Source: a virus. From it: a DNA stretch of 62,033 bases. This document shows positions 15,741 through 23,737 of this stretch, in pieces (position 1 is the first letter of the stretch; every line of letters starts with the position of its first letter). The DNA lies in the IMG/VR virus record IMGVR_UViG_3300043777_000073, positions 1 to 62,033 of that record; one strand, given 5' to 3'. The position numbers and the translations under genes were made by a program. The notes beneath the pieces were generated by a model. It was not told where the DNA came from. It worked only from the letters and a program-made list of their open reading frames with translations, and made no database searches.

Positions 15741-15783
15741 CGTTTCGTTTGGTGCGCTCACCCAGCCCGACTCCGCTAACGCA

Positions 15784-15813
15784 TTGCGTAGGTTGCACGT
15801 GGAAACGTAGTAA
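15784..15813 (+). promoter_or_regulatory. Possible promoter for packaging and structural genes
   Basis: TTGCGT, 18 nt, TAGTAA. The expected start near 15820 is directly before the inverted repeat at 15825-15839. Confidence 0.35.
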
Positions 15814-15824
15814 TCACACATGCT

Positions 15825-15839
15825 TGCGTAATTGACGCA
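15825..15839. promoter_or_regulatory. Possible operator (inverted repeat)
   Basis: TGCGT-AATTG-ACGCA, a 5-bp inverted repeat just after the expected transcription start. A regulator bound here could block the structural operon. Confidence 0.35.
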
Positions 15840-15851
15840 CGCAATTTCATC

Positions 15852-16361
15852 TTGACCCCACCCGCCAAGCCTCGCCGCAAAGCCAGATACGCAAAAGACG
15901 ACGCCCGGGCGGTAGACGCCCTAGAGCGCCAGCGCAAGGTGCTTGAGCTTCGGATCAAGGGCTTCGGCCACCGGGAGATCGCCAAGGAGCTTGGCATCGC
16001 GGTGGGGACCTCCCACAAGGACACCGAGCTTGGCCTCAAGGCCCTGCAACCGCTCGAAGAGGCGGAGGTCTTGCTCGGCATCGAGCTTGCGCGCCTGGAC
16101 CGCTACCAGAAGGCGCTCGACGACGGCGCGGAGTCTGGGGACGCCCGGAGCGTGCTGGCCGCGCTGAAGATCATGGATCGGCGGGCCAAGTACCTCGGCC
16201 TGGATGCCCCGGCGCAGCTCGAGCACTCGGGCACCCTGAAGCACATCAACGTTGACCCTTCCAAGCTCAGCGACACCGAACTTCGAGACCTTGCGTCAGG
16301 AGCTTGGCCCCAGGCCCCCGGCGGCGATGGTGGCAGCGGCGGAGCTGGAGCGGCGGCGTAG
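15852..16361 (+). CDS. terS: Terminase small subunit
   Basis: About 169 residues. The N-terminal HTH (RKVLELRIKGFGHREIAKEL, then GIAVGTSHKD) would recognise packaging DNA. A helical oligomerisation region (ELARLDRYQKALDDGAESGD, then ALKIMDRRAKYLGLD) is the usual core of such subunits. It sits directly before and overlaps the large subunit. The first codon appears to be TTG 15852, since no ATG or GTG lies between the last in-frame stop (15789) and the HTH. The Gly/Ala-rich tail is encoded in the overlap. Confidence 0.8.
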   Translation: MTPPAKPRRKARYAKDDARAVDALERQRKVLELRIKGFGHREIAKELGIAVGTSHKDTELGLKALQPLEEAEVLLGIELARLDRYQKALDDGAESGDARSVLAALKIMDRRAKYLGLDAPAQLEHSGTLKHINVDPSKLSDTELRDLASGAWPQAPGGDGGSGGAGAAA

Positions 16362-17733
16362 GCTTCGCACGACGGGCCTGCTCGACTTCGTTCCGCTGCT
16401 CAGCCCGCAGTGGGATAGTCCGAAGCACCTTGAGCCGCTCACGTCGCGCTTCGAGCGCGCGCTGATCGAACCGATTCGCTTTCTCTTCAGCGTCCCGCCG
16501 CAGCACGGCAAGACGGAGACGGTCGCCCACGGCATCGTCTGGACGATGCTGCGCGACCCTACTCGGTCGCACATCTACGTCACCTACCAGACCAAGCGAA
16601 CGCGCGAGGTCAGCATCCGAACCCGCCAGCTCGCTGAGCGCGCAGGGCTCCGGCCGGAAGGCACGCAAGACCTCTGGCGCCTGCCGGAGGGCGGGCAGAT
16701 AAGCTTCACCTCCTTCGACGGGCAGCTGGGCGGTACGCCCGCGTCCGGTCTCATCATCGTCGACGACCCGCACAAGAACCGGCAAGAGGCCGAGTCGTCA
16801 ATCGTACGAGAGCACGTCTGGAGCGAGTTCAACTCGTCGGTCATGACTCGTATGCACAATACGACATCGGTCGTGGTCATCCACACGCGCTGGACGACCG
16901 ACGACCTCATAGCGCGGCTCGAGAAAATCGACGACCCGATTGAGCCAGAGCGCAAGCTCTGGCCCTACACGAACCTGCCGGCCATAAGCGAGGCGGGCGA
17001 GCTACTTTGGCCCGAGCACAAGTCGCGGCGTCTCATCGAAGAGGCCCGGGCGCGAAACGAATACGCGTGGTGGTCGCTCTTCATGGGGCAGCCGAGACCC
17101 CCAGGCGGCACGGTCTTTCACGACGTGCAGTTCTATGACGAACTGCCCAAGACCTACCGCGTCGCCTTTGGCCTGGACCTCGCGTACACGGCGAAGACAC
17201 GCAGCGACTACTCGTGCGCGGTCGTGCTCGCCGAGAGCGGCGGCAACTACTACGTACTAGACGTCAAGCGGGCGCAGTGCCCGACGCCGGAGTTCGCCCC
17301 CAAGCTTCGGGAGATCAAGGCGTCGTACCCGGGCGCGCAAGGTCTCTGGCACACGTCGACGACGGAGCCGGGAACCGCGGACTTGCTCCGCGAAGTCCTC
17401 GGATTCCACATCCGCAGCGAGCTTGCGCGCGGTGACCCCTTCCAGCGCGCTCAGCCCGTCGCGGCAGCCTGGAACACACGCGAGGGGCATCCGGGCCGCG
17501 TTTTCCTTCCCCGCGACAGGCCGTGGGTCGAGGCGTTCGTGTCCGAGCTTGTGAACTTCACCGGGGACCCGAAGCGCCACGATGACCAGGTGGTCGCGCT
17601 GGCGTCCGCGTATCAACTGCTCTCGATGGGGCATGCGGAAGTGCCCCGAGCCTTCCCGACCAAGTTCACGAAGCAGACGGGCGGCGGCCCCGTGTTCCCC
17701 GAAGGCGGCAAGGGCGGAGGATTCGTCTGGTGA
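16327..17733 (+). CDS. terL: Terminase large subunit
   Basis: 468 residues from ATG 16327 (a TTG at 16252 would add 25). The ATPase has Walker A SVPPQHGKT (residues 55-63) and Walker B LIIVDD (142-147). A VVVIHTRWTTDDL motif contains the coupling residues. The nuclease starts at FGLDLAYT (D284) and ends with RHDDQVVALASAYQ. The protein translocates DNA into proheads and cuts the concatemer. The overlap with the small subunit is 35 nt. Confidence 0.92.
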   Translation: MVAAAELERRRRLRTTGLLDFVPLLSPQWDSPKHLEPLTSRFERALIEPIRFLFSVPPQHGKTETVAHGIVWTMLRDPTRSHIYVTYQTKRTREVSIRTRQLAERAGLRPEGTQDLWRLPEGGQISFTSFDGQLGGTPASGLIIVDDPHKNRQEAESSIVREHVWSEFNSSVMTRMHNTTSVVVIHTRWTTDDLIARLEKIDDPIEPERKLWPYTNLPAISEAGELLWPEHKSRRLIEEARARNEYAWWSLFMGQPRPPGGTVFHDVQFYDELPKTYRVAFGLDLAYTAKTRSDYSCAVVLAESGGNYYVLDVKRAQCPTPEFAPKLREIKASYPGAQGLWHTSTTEPGTADLLREVLGFHIRSELARGDPFQRAQPVAAAWNTREGHPGRVFLPRDRPWVEAFVSELVNFTGDPKRHDDQVVALASAYQLLSMGHAEVPRAFPTKFTKQTGGGPVFPEGGKGGGFVW

Positions 17734-17930
17734 ATGACGTTCAGCTCGTGTGCACATGCGGTCGGCACTTCTACCACTACGCCACCAAGGCGTACGTCGC
17801 GCGCCTGTCCTCGGGCCTTGTCGTGCTCAAGCCTCACTCGTGGCCGCCGTGCGTGCAGAAGCTCGACGCCGAGCGGCTCGAGCGCGCCGAGGAGATCACG
17901 CGAGACGATCTGCCCGCGGTGCTCAAGTGA
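17730..17930 (+). CDS. Small Cys-containing protein
   Basis: 66 residues from GTG 17730 (GTGA overlap with terL). CTCGRHFYHY and a later CVQKL could form half a zinc ribbon. Unknown. Confidence 0.55.
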   Translation: MNDVQLVCTCGRHFYHYATKAYVARLSSGLVVLKPHSWPPCVQKLDAERLERAEEITRDDLPAVLK

Positions 17931-18436
17931 GCAACCTCGCGCCGTACTCGCCGCAGTTCCGTGTCCGAACGGATGCGTGGGGAAAAGATGAGACGAAGCC
18001 GGCGACCCCCGTGGTCGCGAGGCAGCCGGTCATAGATTGGATCAGGGCGAACGCGCCGGACCTTCGGCTTGGAAAACTCGCCAGCTGTGAGCATTGGAAC
18101 GAGACTGAGAAACGCAGCGAGCGCTTCGAGCATCGCCGCTGCATTGCGGCGTTCACATTCGACGGAGAGCGTTTCAACCTGGTCTCGTGCGCTGGCGTAG
18201 CCGAGGATCCAGACGATCACGTCATCCGACTTTGCGAGGATGCGCTGCGCAAGGCGATGAAGATCGAGGCCGCCCAGGGCCGGCCGCGTGAGCCCGGACT
18301 CGAGCAGCAGGTCATCGAAGCGGAACTCCAAGGCGACGCTTCCGAAGTGGCCAGACTGACGCAGCTTCTCATCGGCGGCCAACCCCGCGATCCAGATCGG
18401 TTTCGACCGATACCAATTCGACAGCGACAAGTGTGA
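17927..18436 (+). CDS. Hypothetical 169-residue protein
   Basis: GTG 17927 (GTGA overlap). Mixed alpha/beta, with CEHWNETEKRSERFEHRRC in the middle and a charged helical end (EQQVIEAELQGDASEVARLT). Last gene of this rightward run before the minus-strand cassette. No family recognised. Confidence 0.6.
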   Translation: MSNLAPYSPQFRVRTDAWGKDETKPATPVVARQPVIDWIRANAPDLRLGKLASCEHWNETEKRSERFEHRRCIAAFTFDGERFNLVSCAGVAEDPDDHVIRLCEDALRKAMKIEAAQGRPREPGLEQQVIEAELQGDASEVARLTQLLIGGQPRDPDRFRPIPIRQRQV

Positions 18437-18467
18437 AAACTAGAAGGCCCCAGCCCATCGCTGGGCC
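18437..18467 (-). terminator. Intrinsic terminator for the minus-strand cassette
   Basis: Reading the minus strand: stem GGCCCAGC (18467-18460), loop, and GCTGGGGCC with one bulged base, followed by TTCTAGTTTT. The stem is 8 bp. It would end the transcript that starts at 19674-19702, after the array. Confidence 0.65.
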
Positions 18468-18479
18468 AGGGCCGTCTCC

Positions 18480-18791
18480 TTGCATCACGTCGCGCTACCA
18501 CGCTCAGCAGAGCACTGGCATAGGACGCAGGACCGTGCCACACGAGAACCAGCCACGCCGTGCGCGACCCCGCGCTGCCGGAGCTTGCGCCTGATTGATA
18601 GTTCCCGCCCGAGCCTTCCGACGCGAACGGGAATCCTTGGATTGCATTGCCTGGCCGGACCCGACGACGGCCCAGGGCGCAAGGCCGCACGCGGCGTCGA
18701 CCCGCCACGCAGTGCCGAACCTCGGATGGCATCTCATTGCCGAGCGCCGCGAAACGACACCTGGCGAAGCCCGGCACAGCGCTGCCCTAAT
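18480..18791 (-). repeat. Degenerate 5-nt-phased array, locus 2
   Basis: Between the stop of the PLLMxR gene and the terminator there is no gene. On the minus strand the sequence divides into pentamers that mostly start with G (for example GCAGC GCTGT GCCGG; later GCCAG GCAAT GCAAT). GG starts seen as CC on the plus strand at 18635, 650, 655, 660, 685, 705, 715, 720, 740, 760, 770 and 785 are all in one 5-nt phase. Nearer 18500-18580 the phase shifts once and continues. More degenerate than locus 1, but with the same strand and position relative to the gene. Confidence 0.7.
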
Positions 18792-19409
18792 TTATTCAGC
18801 CGCCGCCGAATGCTCGACGCGGTCCCACCGCTCGACGACGAACTTCCCGAAGACCCCCTTGCGGGCAGGGCGAAAGTCGCAGAGGCCGACTCGTTTCCCA
18901 GCGAGGTCCCATAGCTGCCGGATCGTATTCTCGCCGATCTCGGCATCGTCTAGTTCGATGCGTACGTGGAACGCCCAGCGGTCAAACCGAGGGCGCACGA
19001 TGCAGACCGCTTCGTTGCCGTTCGGGTTGACCCCCTTACGGACGTCGGGCTCCCAGGCGACCGCCTTTTTATCGTTGTCGGGGTCAACGAGCGGCAGCGC
19101 GAAATCCAGCATCGACATGAGTCCCGGCAGGATGGTCGACTTGCCAGTGCTGATCTGCCGCTTCGCGTCGAGGCGCACGAACACGCCTGCCGCAATGAGG
19201 CACGCCATCAGATTCTCACCGGGCAGCATCGGCTTCCCGTCGTGCAAATATAGCTTCGGCTCCGCATCTTCGCGCGGCGTGCGGACATGTCCAATGTCCT
19301 TCGCCTTTGGCTCCTTGACCTTCGTCCTAAGTTTTTCGAGGACGTTGTCACCGACTCGGTTCATGAGTAGTGGCGACGTTCCTCTGCACTTCACTCGAAT
19401 CAACAACAT
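18792..19409 (-). CDS. PLLMxR-family protein, locus 2
   Basis: 205 residues; a GGAGAAGG ribosome site precedes ATG 19409. Blocks: SPLLMNR (12-18), KPMLPGENLMACLIAAG (59-75), QISTGKSTILPGLMSMLDFA, NGNEAVCIVRPRFDRW and the final VGLCDFRPARKGVFGKF (174-190). It is shorter than the locus 1 homologue, which has about 30 extra residues at the N-terminus. Metagenomic phage proteins with this pattern are unannotated. The glycine-rich end with RP and FG resembles nucleic-acid-binding loops, which is inference. Confidence 0.8.
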   Translation of the reverse strand: MLLIRVKCRGTSPLLMNRVGDNVLEKLRTKVKEPKAKDIGHVRTPREDAEPKLYLHDGKPMLPGENLMACLIAAGVFVRLDAKRQISTGKSTILPGLMSMLDFALPLVDPDNDKKAVAWEPDVRKGVNPNGNEAVCIVRPRFDRWAFHVRIELDDAEIGENTIRQLWDLAGKRVGLCDFRPARKGVFGKFVVERWDRVEHSAAAE

Positions 19410-19490
19410 GACGAGCCCTTCTCCCCATATTTCGGGGTGCCGTGGATAACGATGCGCTGAACTACAATGCCAAGCCGTGCGAAGGCTGGC

Positions 19491-19667
19491 CTACTCGTCT
19501 TTGACTTTTCCCTCCCCATGCCGCCTCCGATACTCCGCACGGACCATCCGTCGGAGCACGTCGGCCTTCTCAGTGCCGTCGATATCCGCCAGTAACGCCA
19601 GCATTCGCGTCTCATCCGTGGAAAGACAGAGCGTGAATCTGAAGGGGCGGCGGGCGATGCGAGGCAT
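19491..19667 (-). CDS. Small ribbon-helix-helix-like protein, locus 2 (leaderless)
   Basis: 58 residues, MPRIARRPFRFTLCLSTDET onward, then LALLADIDGTEKADVLRRMV. The strand FTLCLS, the helix TDETRMLALLADI and the helix KADVLRRMVRAEYRR follow the CopG/Arc RHH pattern and match the locus 1 protein in layout. ATG 19667 is 6 nt from the -10 element and has no ribosome site. It is the first gene of the cassette and lies 81 nt before the PLLMxR gene. Probable autoregulator. Confidence 0.65.
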   Translation of the reverse strand: MPRIARRPFRFTLCLSTDETRMLALLADIDGTEKADVLRRMVRAEYRRRHGEGKVKDE

Positions 19668-19673
19668 GCGGAT

Positions 19674-19702
19674 TAGCTACGCCAACACATGCGGACAGTC
19701 AA
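19674..19702 (-). promoter_or_regulatory. Promoter of the minus-strand cassette, leaderless
   Basis: Minus strand: TTGACT, 17 nt, TAGCTA, then ATCCGC and ATG. Spacer and gap to the ATG equal those of the promoters at 4094 and 6603. Confidence 0.65.
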
Positions 19703-19712
19703 CGGAAAAGAG

Positions 19713-19889
19713 ATGAAACAGCAAGACAAGCCGGCGCCATCGCGCAGGCCACGACATGGCACGCGTCGCGGACCGGCCCCCGAGGTCATCATCCGGCCGC
19801 GCCGGCACTACACGGGCGCGACGGGAGCGAGCATCGGGGACCTTCCCGAGCGCGCCGAGTTCGATCGCGGGAGCCGCGTCATCAAGTGA
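19713..19889 (+). CDS. Hypothetical basic 58-residue protein
   Basis: ATG 19713 with GGAAAAGAG upstream; ATG 19689 is an alternative. Arg/Pro-rich (PSRRPRHGTRRGPAPEVIIR), probably mostly disordered. It begins a new rightward run and overlaps the next start as GTGA. Confidence 0.5.
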   Translation: MKQQDKPAPSRRPRHGTRRGPAPEVIIRPRRHYTGATGASIGDLPERAEFDRGSRVIK

Positions 19890-20083
19890 CCCAGCCGACG
19901 CAGGCGCAGCTCGACTACGTCGAATGGGCGTCGCTCTGGCCGCTCGACAAGCCCGAGCCGCATCTCCCCTACGGCACCCGCTGGCGCTACTTCCGCAGCC
20001 TCTACAACGCGCCCACCCTGACGGGCCTCTTGCTCGGCGTCTTCCGTACGCCCTGGATGCAGGAGCGCCTCGCCGCCACATGA
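19886..20083 (+). CDS. Hypothetical 65-residue protein
   Basis: GTG 19886 (GTGA). Aromatic-rich (DYVEWASLWPLDKPEPHLPY). No family recognised. Confidence 0.5.
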   Translation: MTQPTQAQLDYVEWASLWPLDKPEPHLPYGTRWRYFRSLYNAPTLTGLLLGVFRTPWMQERLAAT

Positions 20084-20316
20084 CTGCCGAACAGAAGCTC
20101 GCCCTCATCAAGCGGCACGCACCGAGCTTCAAGCTCGAGCCCTACCAGTACGGTGGCTCGCACGGATGGTGCGCGACCGTCAAGATCAACGGCAAGCCCT
20201 ACGAACTCAGCGAAGTCGGGCCGGCGAAGTTCTCGGACAGAATGCGAAGCAACATCATCCAGTGCGTCTTCGAGGACGACCGGGTCGTACCTCGCCACGC
20301 GAGGCTGAGCGCCTGA
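20080..20316 (+). CDS. Hypothetical 78-residue protein
   Basis: ATG 20080 (ATGA). It looks like a small alpha/beta protein (GGSHGWCATVKINGKPYELS). Unknown. Confidence 0.5.
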   Translation: MTAEQKLALIKRHAPSFKLEPYQYGGSHGWCATVKINGKPYELSEVGPAKFSDRMRSNIIQCVFEDDRVVPRHARLSA

Positions 20317-20684
20317 TGCGTCCAAGCTTCCACAAGTCGTCTGGCTTCAGTGGCACCATCCCCGTTCGTCTCGAGGGCGCACCGGACGGGCCTCTCGCAA
20401 ATCAGACGATGTTCCGAGGCGTCAAGGACTTCGAGCACGCGACCCTGTCGCGGGCATTCGGACTGGACCCAGCAACTTTCTGGTTCGACGTGGCGTCGAC
20501 GGCGCGGGGCATCGGCTCGAACACGGGCTCACATTCGGGACGCCGTGGGACGATCGACGGCTTCGTCTTCTGGGGCGAGTACGGACGCCCGGTCGCCAAG
20601 CTGCGTGTCATCTGGCCAGGCGAGAAGCTCTGGGACTCCGACCCCGGCAGCCGCGCAGACTTCGAGAGGCTCGACCACTCCTGA
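20316..20684 (+). CDS. Hypothetical 122-residue protein
   Basis: ATG 20316 shares one base with the upstream TGA. Mixed composition with GSHSGRRGTIDGFVFWGEYG. No match recognised. Confidence 0.55.
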   Translation: MRPSFHKSSGFSGTIPVRLEGAPDGPLANQTMFRGVKDFEHATLSRAFGLDPATFWFDVASTARGIGSNTGSHSGRRGTIDGFVFWGEYGRPVAKLRVIWPGEKLWDSDPGSRADFERLDHS

Positions 20685-20830
20685 TGTGTGAGCGCGCGAC
20701 GGAGCAGCAGCGCAACGAATTTGCGGAGGCGCTCAAGCGATTGGGAACCGAGAGCGTCATACCTCTTGACGAGGTCGACGCCACCGCACCAACGACGTCC
20801 ACGAAGGATCACGAGGCAGGCACGCCATAA
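20684..20830 (+). CDS. Hypothetical 48-residue protein
   Basis: ATG 20684 overlaps the previous TGA by one base and ends at TAA 20828. The first half is an amphipathic helix (TEQQRNEFAEALKRLG). Small but well placed. Confidence 0.45.
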   Translation: MCERATEQQRNEFAEALKRLGTESVIPLDEVDATAPTTSTKDHEAGTP

Positions 20831-20875
20831 CCGGCGGCCCGCCCACCTGGGGCCGCGCACCAGGGAGATGTTTCG

Positions 20876-21325
20876 ATGAACTCGTCAATCGCAGCAGCCA
20901 ACAAGCACAACGCGACGCAGTACCTCACCAAGTACGGCTGCATTGCGGCCCGCATCGGCACCAACCACATGGTCAAGCTTCGGGTCGATTGGACCTCGGA
21001 GCAGGGCCGGTCGTTCCGCAAGGGCACCAACGTCCAGCTGACGTGCCTGGACATCACGCGCCACCCCGAGCTGACGAAGACCAAGGGCCTGGTCACGTGG
21101 CACTGCGTCTACTGCCGGCAGGACTGGGAGTCGAAAGAGGAACTCATCGCCGCGCATCCCGACAACCGAATCCTCGCCAAGCAGCTCGAGACGCACCTCT
21201 ACTACGCGACGGCGCAGCGGGCCGCGAGCGCAGGCAAGCCGGCCAAGCACGATGGCAACAAGGTCGTCGCCGAGGCCGTCGAGGCGGTCGAGTCGGTCTG
21301 CGCGCTATTGAGCGATGAGGAGTGA
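20876..21325 (+). CDS. Hypothetical protein with zinc-finger-like segment
   Basis: 149 residues; AGGGAG precedes ATG 20876. A CVYCRQDWESKEELIAAHPD segment resembles a C2H2/C2HC finger, and the N-terminal half is beta-rich. The last 40 residues form a helix. Just before the portal gene. Unknown role. Confidence 0.6.
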   Translation: MNSSIAAANKHNATQYLTKYGCIAARIGTNHMVKLRVDWTSEQGRSFRKGTNVQLTCLDITRHPELTKTKGLVTWHCVYCRQDWESKEELIAAHPDNRILAKQLETHLYYATAQRAASAGKPAKHDGNKVVAEAVEAVESVCALLSDEE

Positions 21326-21360
21326 AAGAAGACTTTTTCGATAGGTAGGGCGCACCCGAT

Positions 21361-23289
21361 ATGGCAAACGTAGGTGCACCCAACGGAGGCGGCTGGACGA
21401 ATGGCCCTCAGCCTAACGGCGCGGCCGTTGGGCCGGCGCGCGGCGCGCAGGGTGCCGGAGGCAATCTCCTCATTGACCAGTTTGGCAACTGGCTGCCGCC
21501 GACCAATGACCCAGCGTTTCAGCCGCCAGGCAACCCGCTAAGGGACATCGAAGCCGCCAAGGGGCGCGCGAAGGTCATCCACCGGGAGATCCCCAACGTC
21601 GTCGTCGAGACGGGCTGGAGCCCGGGCTCGATCCGTTCGGCGCTCATGGATCTGGTCGTCGGCGTCTTCGACCGACCGAGCCAACTTCACGAGAGCATCA
21701 TGGCGGACTCGCGCGTGCAAAGCGCGATGAAGTCTCGGAGCGGCGGGCTTCTGGGCCGCGCCATTCGGTTCAAGGTCCCCAAGCGGTTCAAGGACGACCA
21801 GCGCGCGATCGACTGCCACGGCTCGTGGGAGCGGCACTGGCCCGCCATGCACGCGGAGCCCGCGCTCCTGCAGCTGCTCGAGACCGCGCACTCGCTCGGG
21901 TTCTCCTACTCGCAGATCCTATGGGACACGAGCAAGCGCGTCTGGAAGCCGTACCTCGTTCCGTTCAACGCGCGCTACTGCTACTACCACTGGACGCTGC
22001 GCACGCACGTCGCGGTCACGCTCGACGGGCAGATGCCCATCACCGGCGGCGACGCCCACTGGGTGCTGCACGCTCCCTACGGCAGCTACCGCGGCTGGAT
22101 GTTCGGGGCGCTTCGCGCCATCGCGCAGTGGTATCTCGCGCGAAACTACGCGCTCAGGGACTGGGCTCGGTACTGCGAGCGCCACGGCTTCCCCATCCCG
22201 CTGGCCGACACGCCGTTCGGAGCAGACCCGCAAGACATCCTCGCGTATCAGCTTCAGCTCGCAAACCTCGGACAAGAGTCCGTCATGCAGCTGCCGGGCT
22301 CGGTCGACGTCAACAAGTACGGCAAGTACGACCTCCGGTACCTCGAGCCCAAAGACGACAACTGGCAGGCGTTCAAGGCGCTCATCGAGCAGTGCAACGA
22401 CGAGATCACTCTCTCGCTGCTCGCCCAGAACCTCACGACTCAGGTCAAAGAGGGAAGCTTCGCGGCCGCCCGCGTGCACGCCGACGTGCGCCAGGCGCTG
22501 CTCGAAGCCGACGCTCGGGCGCTCGCCAAGACGCTTTACGTCCAGGTCGCACGCCCGTTTGCGGCGCTCAACTTCGGCGACGCCAACCTCGCTCCCGAGA
22601 TCACGTGGGACGTCCGGCCGCCGGAAGACCTCAAGACCAAGGCGGAGACGTTCGAATCGCTCTGCGTGGCCATCGCGCAGATGCGCATGGCCGGCATCAG
22701 GCTCACGGACGTCGAGCGCTTCGCACGTCGCTTTGGCATCATCGGCATGCAGGTCGAGGACATCAACCCACTGCAGGTCGAAGCCAAGCTCGCGCAAGCC
22801 ACGGGCAAGGTCGAAGCTGGCGGCGACGCCGAGCCAGTCGCAGACGACGAAAAGAAGAAAAGCAAGAAGTCCGACAAGCAGAACGAGGGCGAAGAAGGCA
22901 AGGGCGAAGAGGCTGTGGCATCTCGCTCGGAGCAGCGCCGCGTCGAACGCCGTCGCACAGCGCGCATGGTCACCAAGGCCACGCGCCGTGCGGCCCGCTC
23001 GGTGATTGCCCCCGCTCTCGAAGTCGTCGAGGCCCAGACGCGAGAGACCGCCGAGCGCCTCGCAGCCTTCGGTGCGCAGCTCGCAGAGCTTGCCGCGAAA
23101 GAGCCGCCTCCTCCCCCGCCGGCGCCAGAGCCACCACGTGAGCCGGAATTGACCTTTGCCCAGCGTAACGCCGCATTCCTCGCCGACCTCAAAGAGATGC
23201 GCGACCTCGGACTCAAGACCGACAGACTAGCCATCGAAGCCCTCGCCGAGCAGCATGGCGTGCCTGCGCCCGAATCTGAGGACGACTGA
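21361..23289 (+). CDS. Portal protein, DUF935 (Mu gp29-like)
   Basis: 642 residues. The region GGDAHWVLHAPYGSYRGWMF, WYLARNYALRDWARYCERHG, then FPIPLADTPFGA and EITLSLLAQNLTTQVKEGS are the typical blocks of DUF935 portals. The dodecameric ring joins head and tail and is the docking site for terminase. The N-terminal 35 residues are Gly/Pro-rich. About 170 C-terminal residues (Lys/Glu-rich, then coiled coil, then a Pro run) are a long extension compared with Mu gp29. Confidence 0.88.
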   Translation: MANVGAPNGGGWTNGPQPNGAAVGPARGAQGAGGNLLIDQFGNWLPPTNDPAFQPPGNPLRDIEAAKGRAKVIHREIPNVVVETGWSPGSIRSALMDLVVGVFDRPSQLHESIMADSRVQSAMKSRSGGLLGRAIRFKVPKRFKDDQRAIDCHGSWERHWPAMHAEPALLQLLETAHSLGFSYSQILWDTSKRVWKPYLVPFNARYCYYHWTLRTHVAVTLDGQMPITGGDAHWVLHAPYGSYRGWMFGALRAIAQWYLARNYALRDWARYCERHGFPIPLADTPFGADPQDILAYQLQLANLGQESVMQLPGSVDVNKYGKYDLRYLEPKDDNWQAFKALIEQCNDEITLSLLAQNLTTQVKEGSFAAARVHADVRQALLEADARALAKTLYVQVARPFAALNFGDANLAPEITWDVRPPEDLKTKAETFESLCVAIAQMRMAGIRLTDVERFARRFGIIGMQVEDINPLQVEAKLAQATGKVEAGGDAEPVADDEKKKSKKSDKQNEGEEGKGEEAVASRSEQRRVERRRTARMVTKATRRAARSVIAPALEVVEAQTRETAERLAAFGAQLAELAAKEPPPPPPAPEPPREPELTFAQRNAAFLADLKEMRDLGLKTDRLAIEALAEQHGVPAPESEDD

Positions 23290-23723
23290 TGGGTGGCGTC
23301 ATCTTCAACTGCACCAAGGCCATGTTCGCGGGTGACACCGACTGGTCATCGCCCGCGCAGACGTACAAGGCGCTGCTCGCGACCGACGACTACGTCCCGA
23401 AGGCGTCACATCGTCGAGTGACCGACGTCGAAGGCGAGCTGTCCGGCAAAGGCTACGAGCGGCAGACGCTGCACGGTCGAAGCATCATCGCGAACGAAAA
23501 GGACGGTCGCGCGGACTGTCACGCGGAGGCGTTGACCTTTGGCAAGCTCTCGACCAAGGAGTCGTATCGCTGGCTGGTCGTCTACCGCGAGCGCGACAGC
23601 GACGCGCGCTCGGAACTCGTGTGCGCCGTCGACATGGACGGCGTCTCGCTCGCCGGCATCAGCGAGCACACCATCCGGTGGGACGGCGAAGAGAAACAAG
23701 GACGAGTCTTCTCGCTCCGATAG
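23289..23723 (+). CDS. Hypothetical structural-region protein
   Basis: 144 residues; ATG 23289 overlaps the portal TGA. Mixed beta structure (ELVCAVDMDGVSLAGISEHT). Length and position suggest a minor head protein. No family recognised. Confidence 0.6.
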   Translation: MGGVIFNCTKAMFAGDTDWSSPAQTYKALLATDDYVPKASHRRVTDVEGELSGKGYERQTLHGRSIIANEKDGRADCHAEALTFGKLSTKESYRWLVVYRERDSDARSELVCAVDMDGVSLAGISEHTIRWDGEEKQGRVFSLR

Positions 23724-23737
23724 GAAACACCCGCACA

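Larger units (their letters stand above)
15636..15851 (+). other. Non-coding junction between early and packaging genes
   Basis: 216 nt without a convincing gene. It holds two hairpins, an inverted repeat and a possible promoter, listed separately. Both hairpins and the promoter fit a boundary between transcription units. Confidence 0.6.

Noticed and set aside
18217-18777. Minus-strand ORF over the locus 2 array
   Set aside because: It starts inside the array, has no ribosome site, crosses the terminator and continues into the opposite gene.
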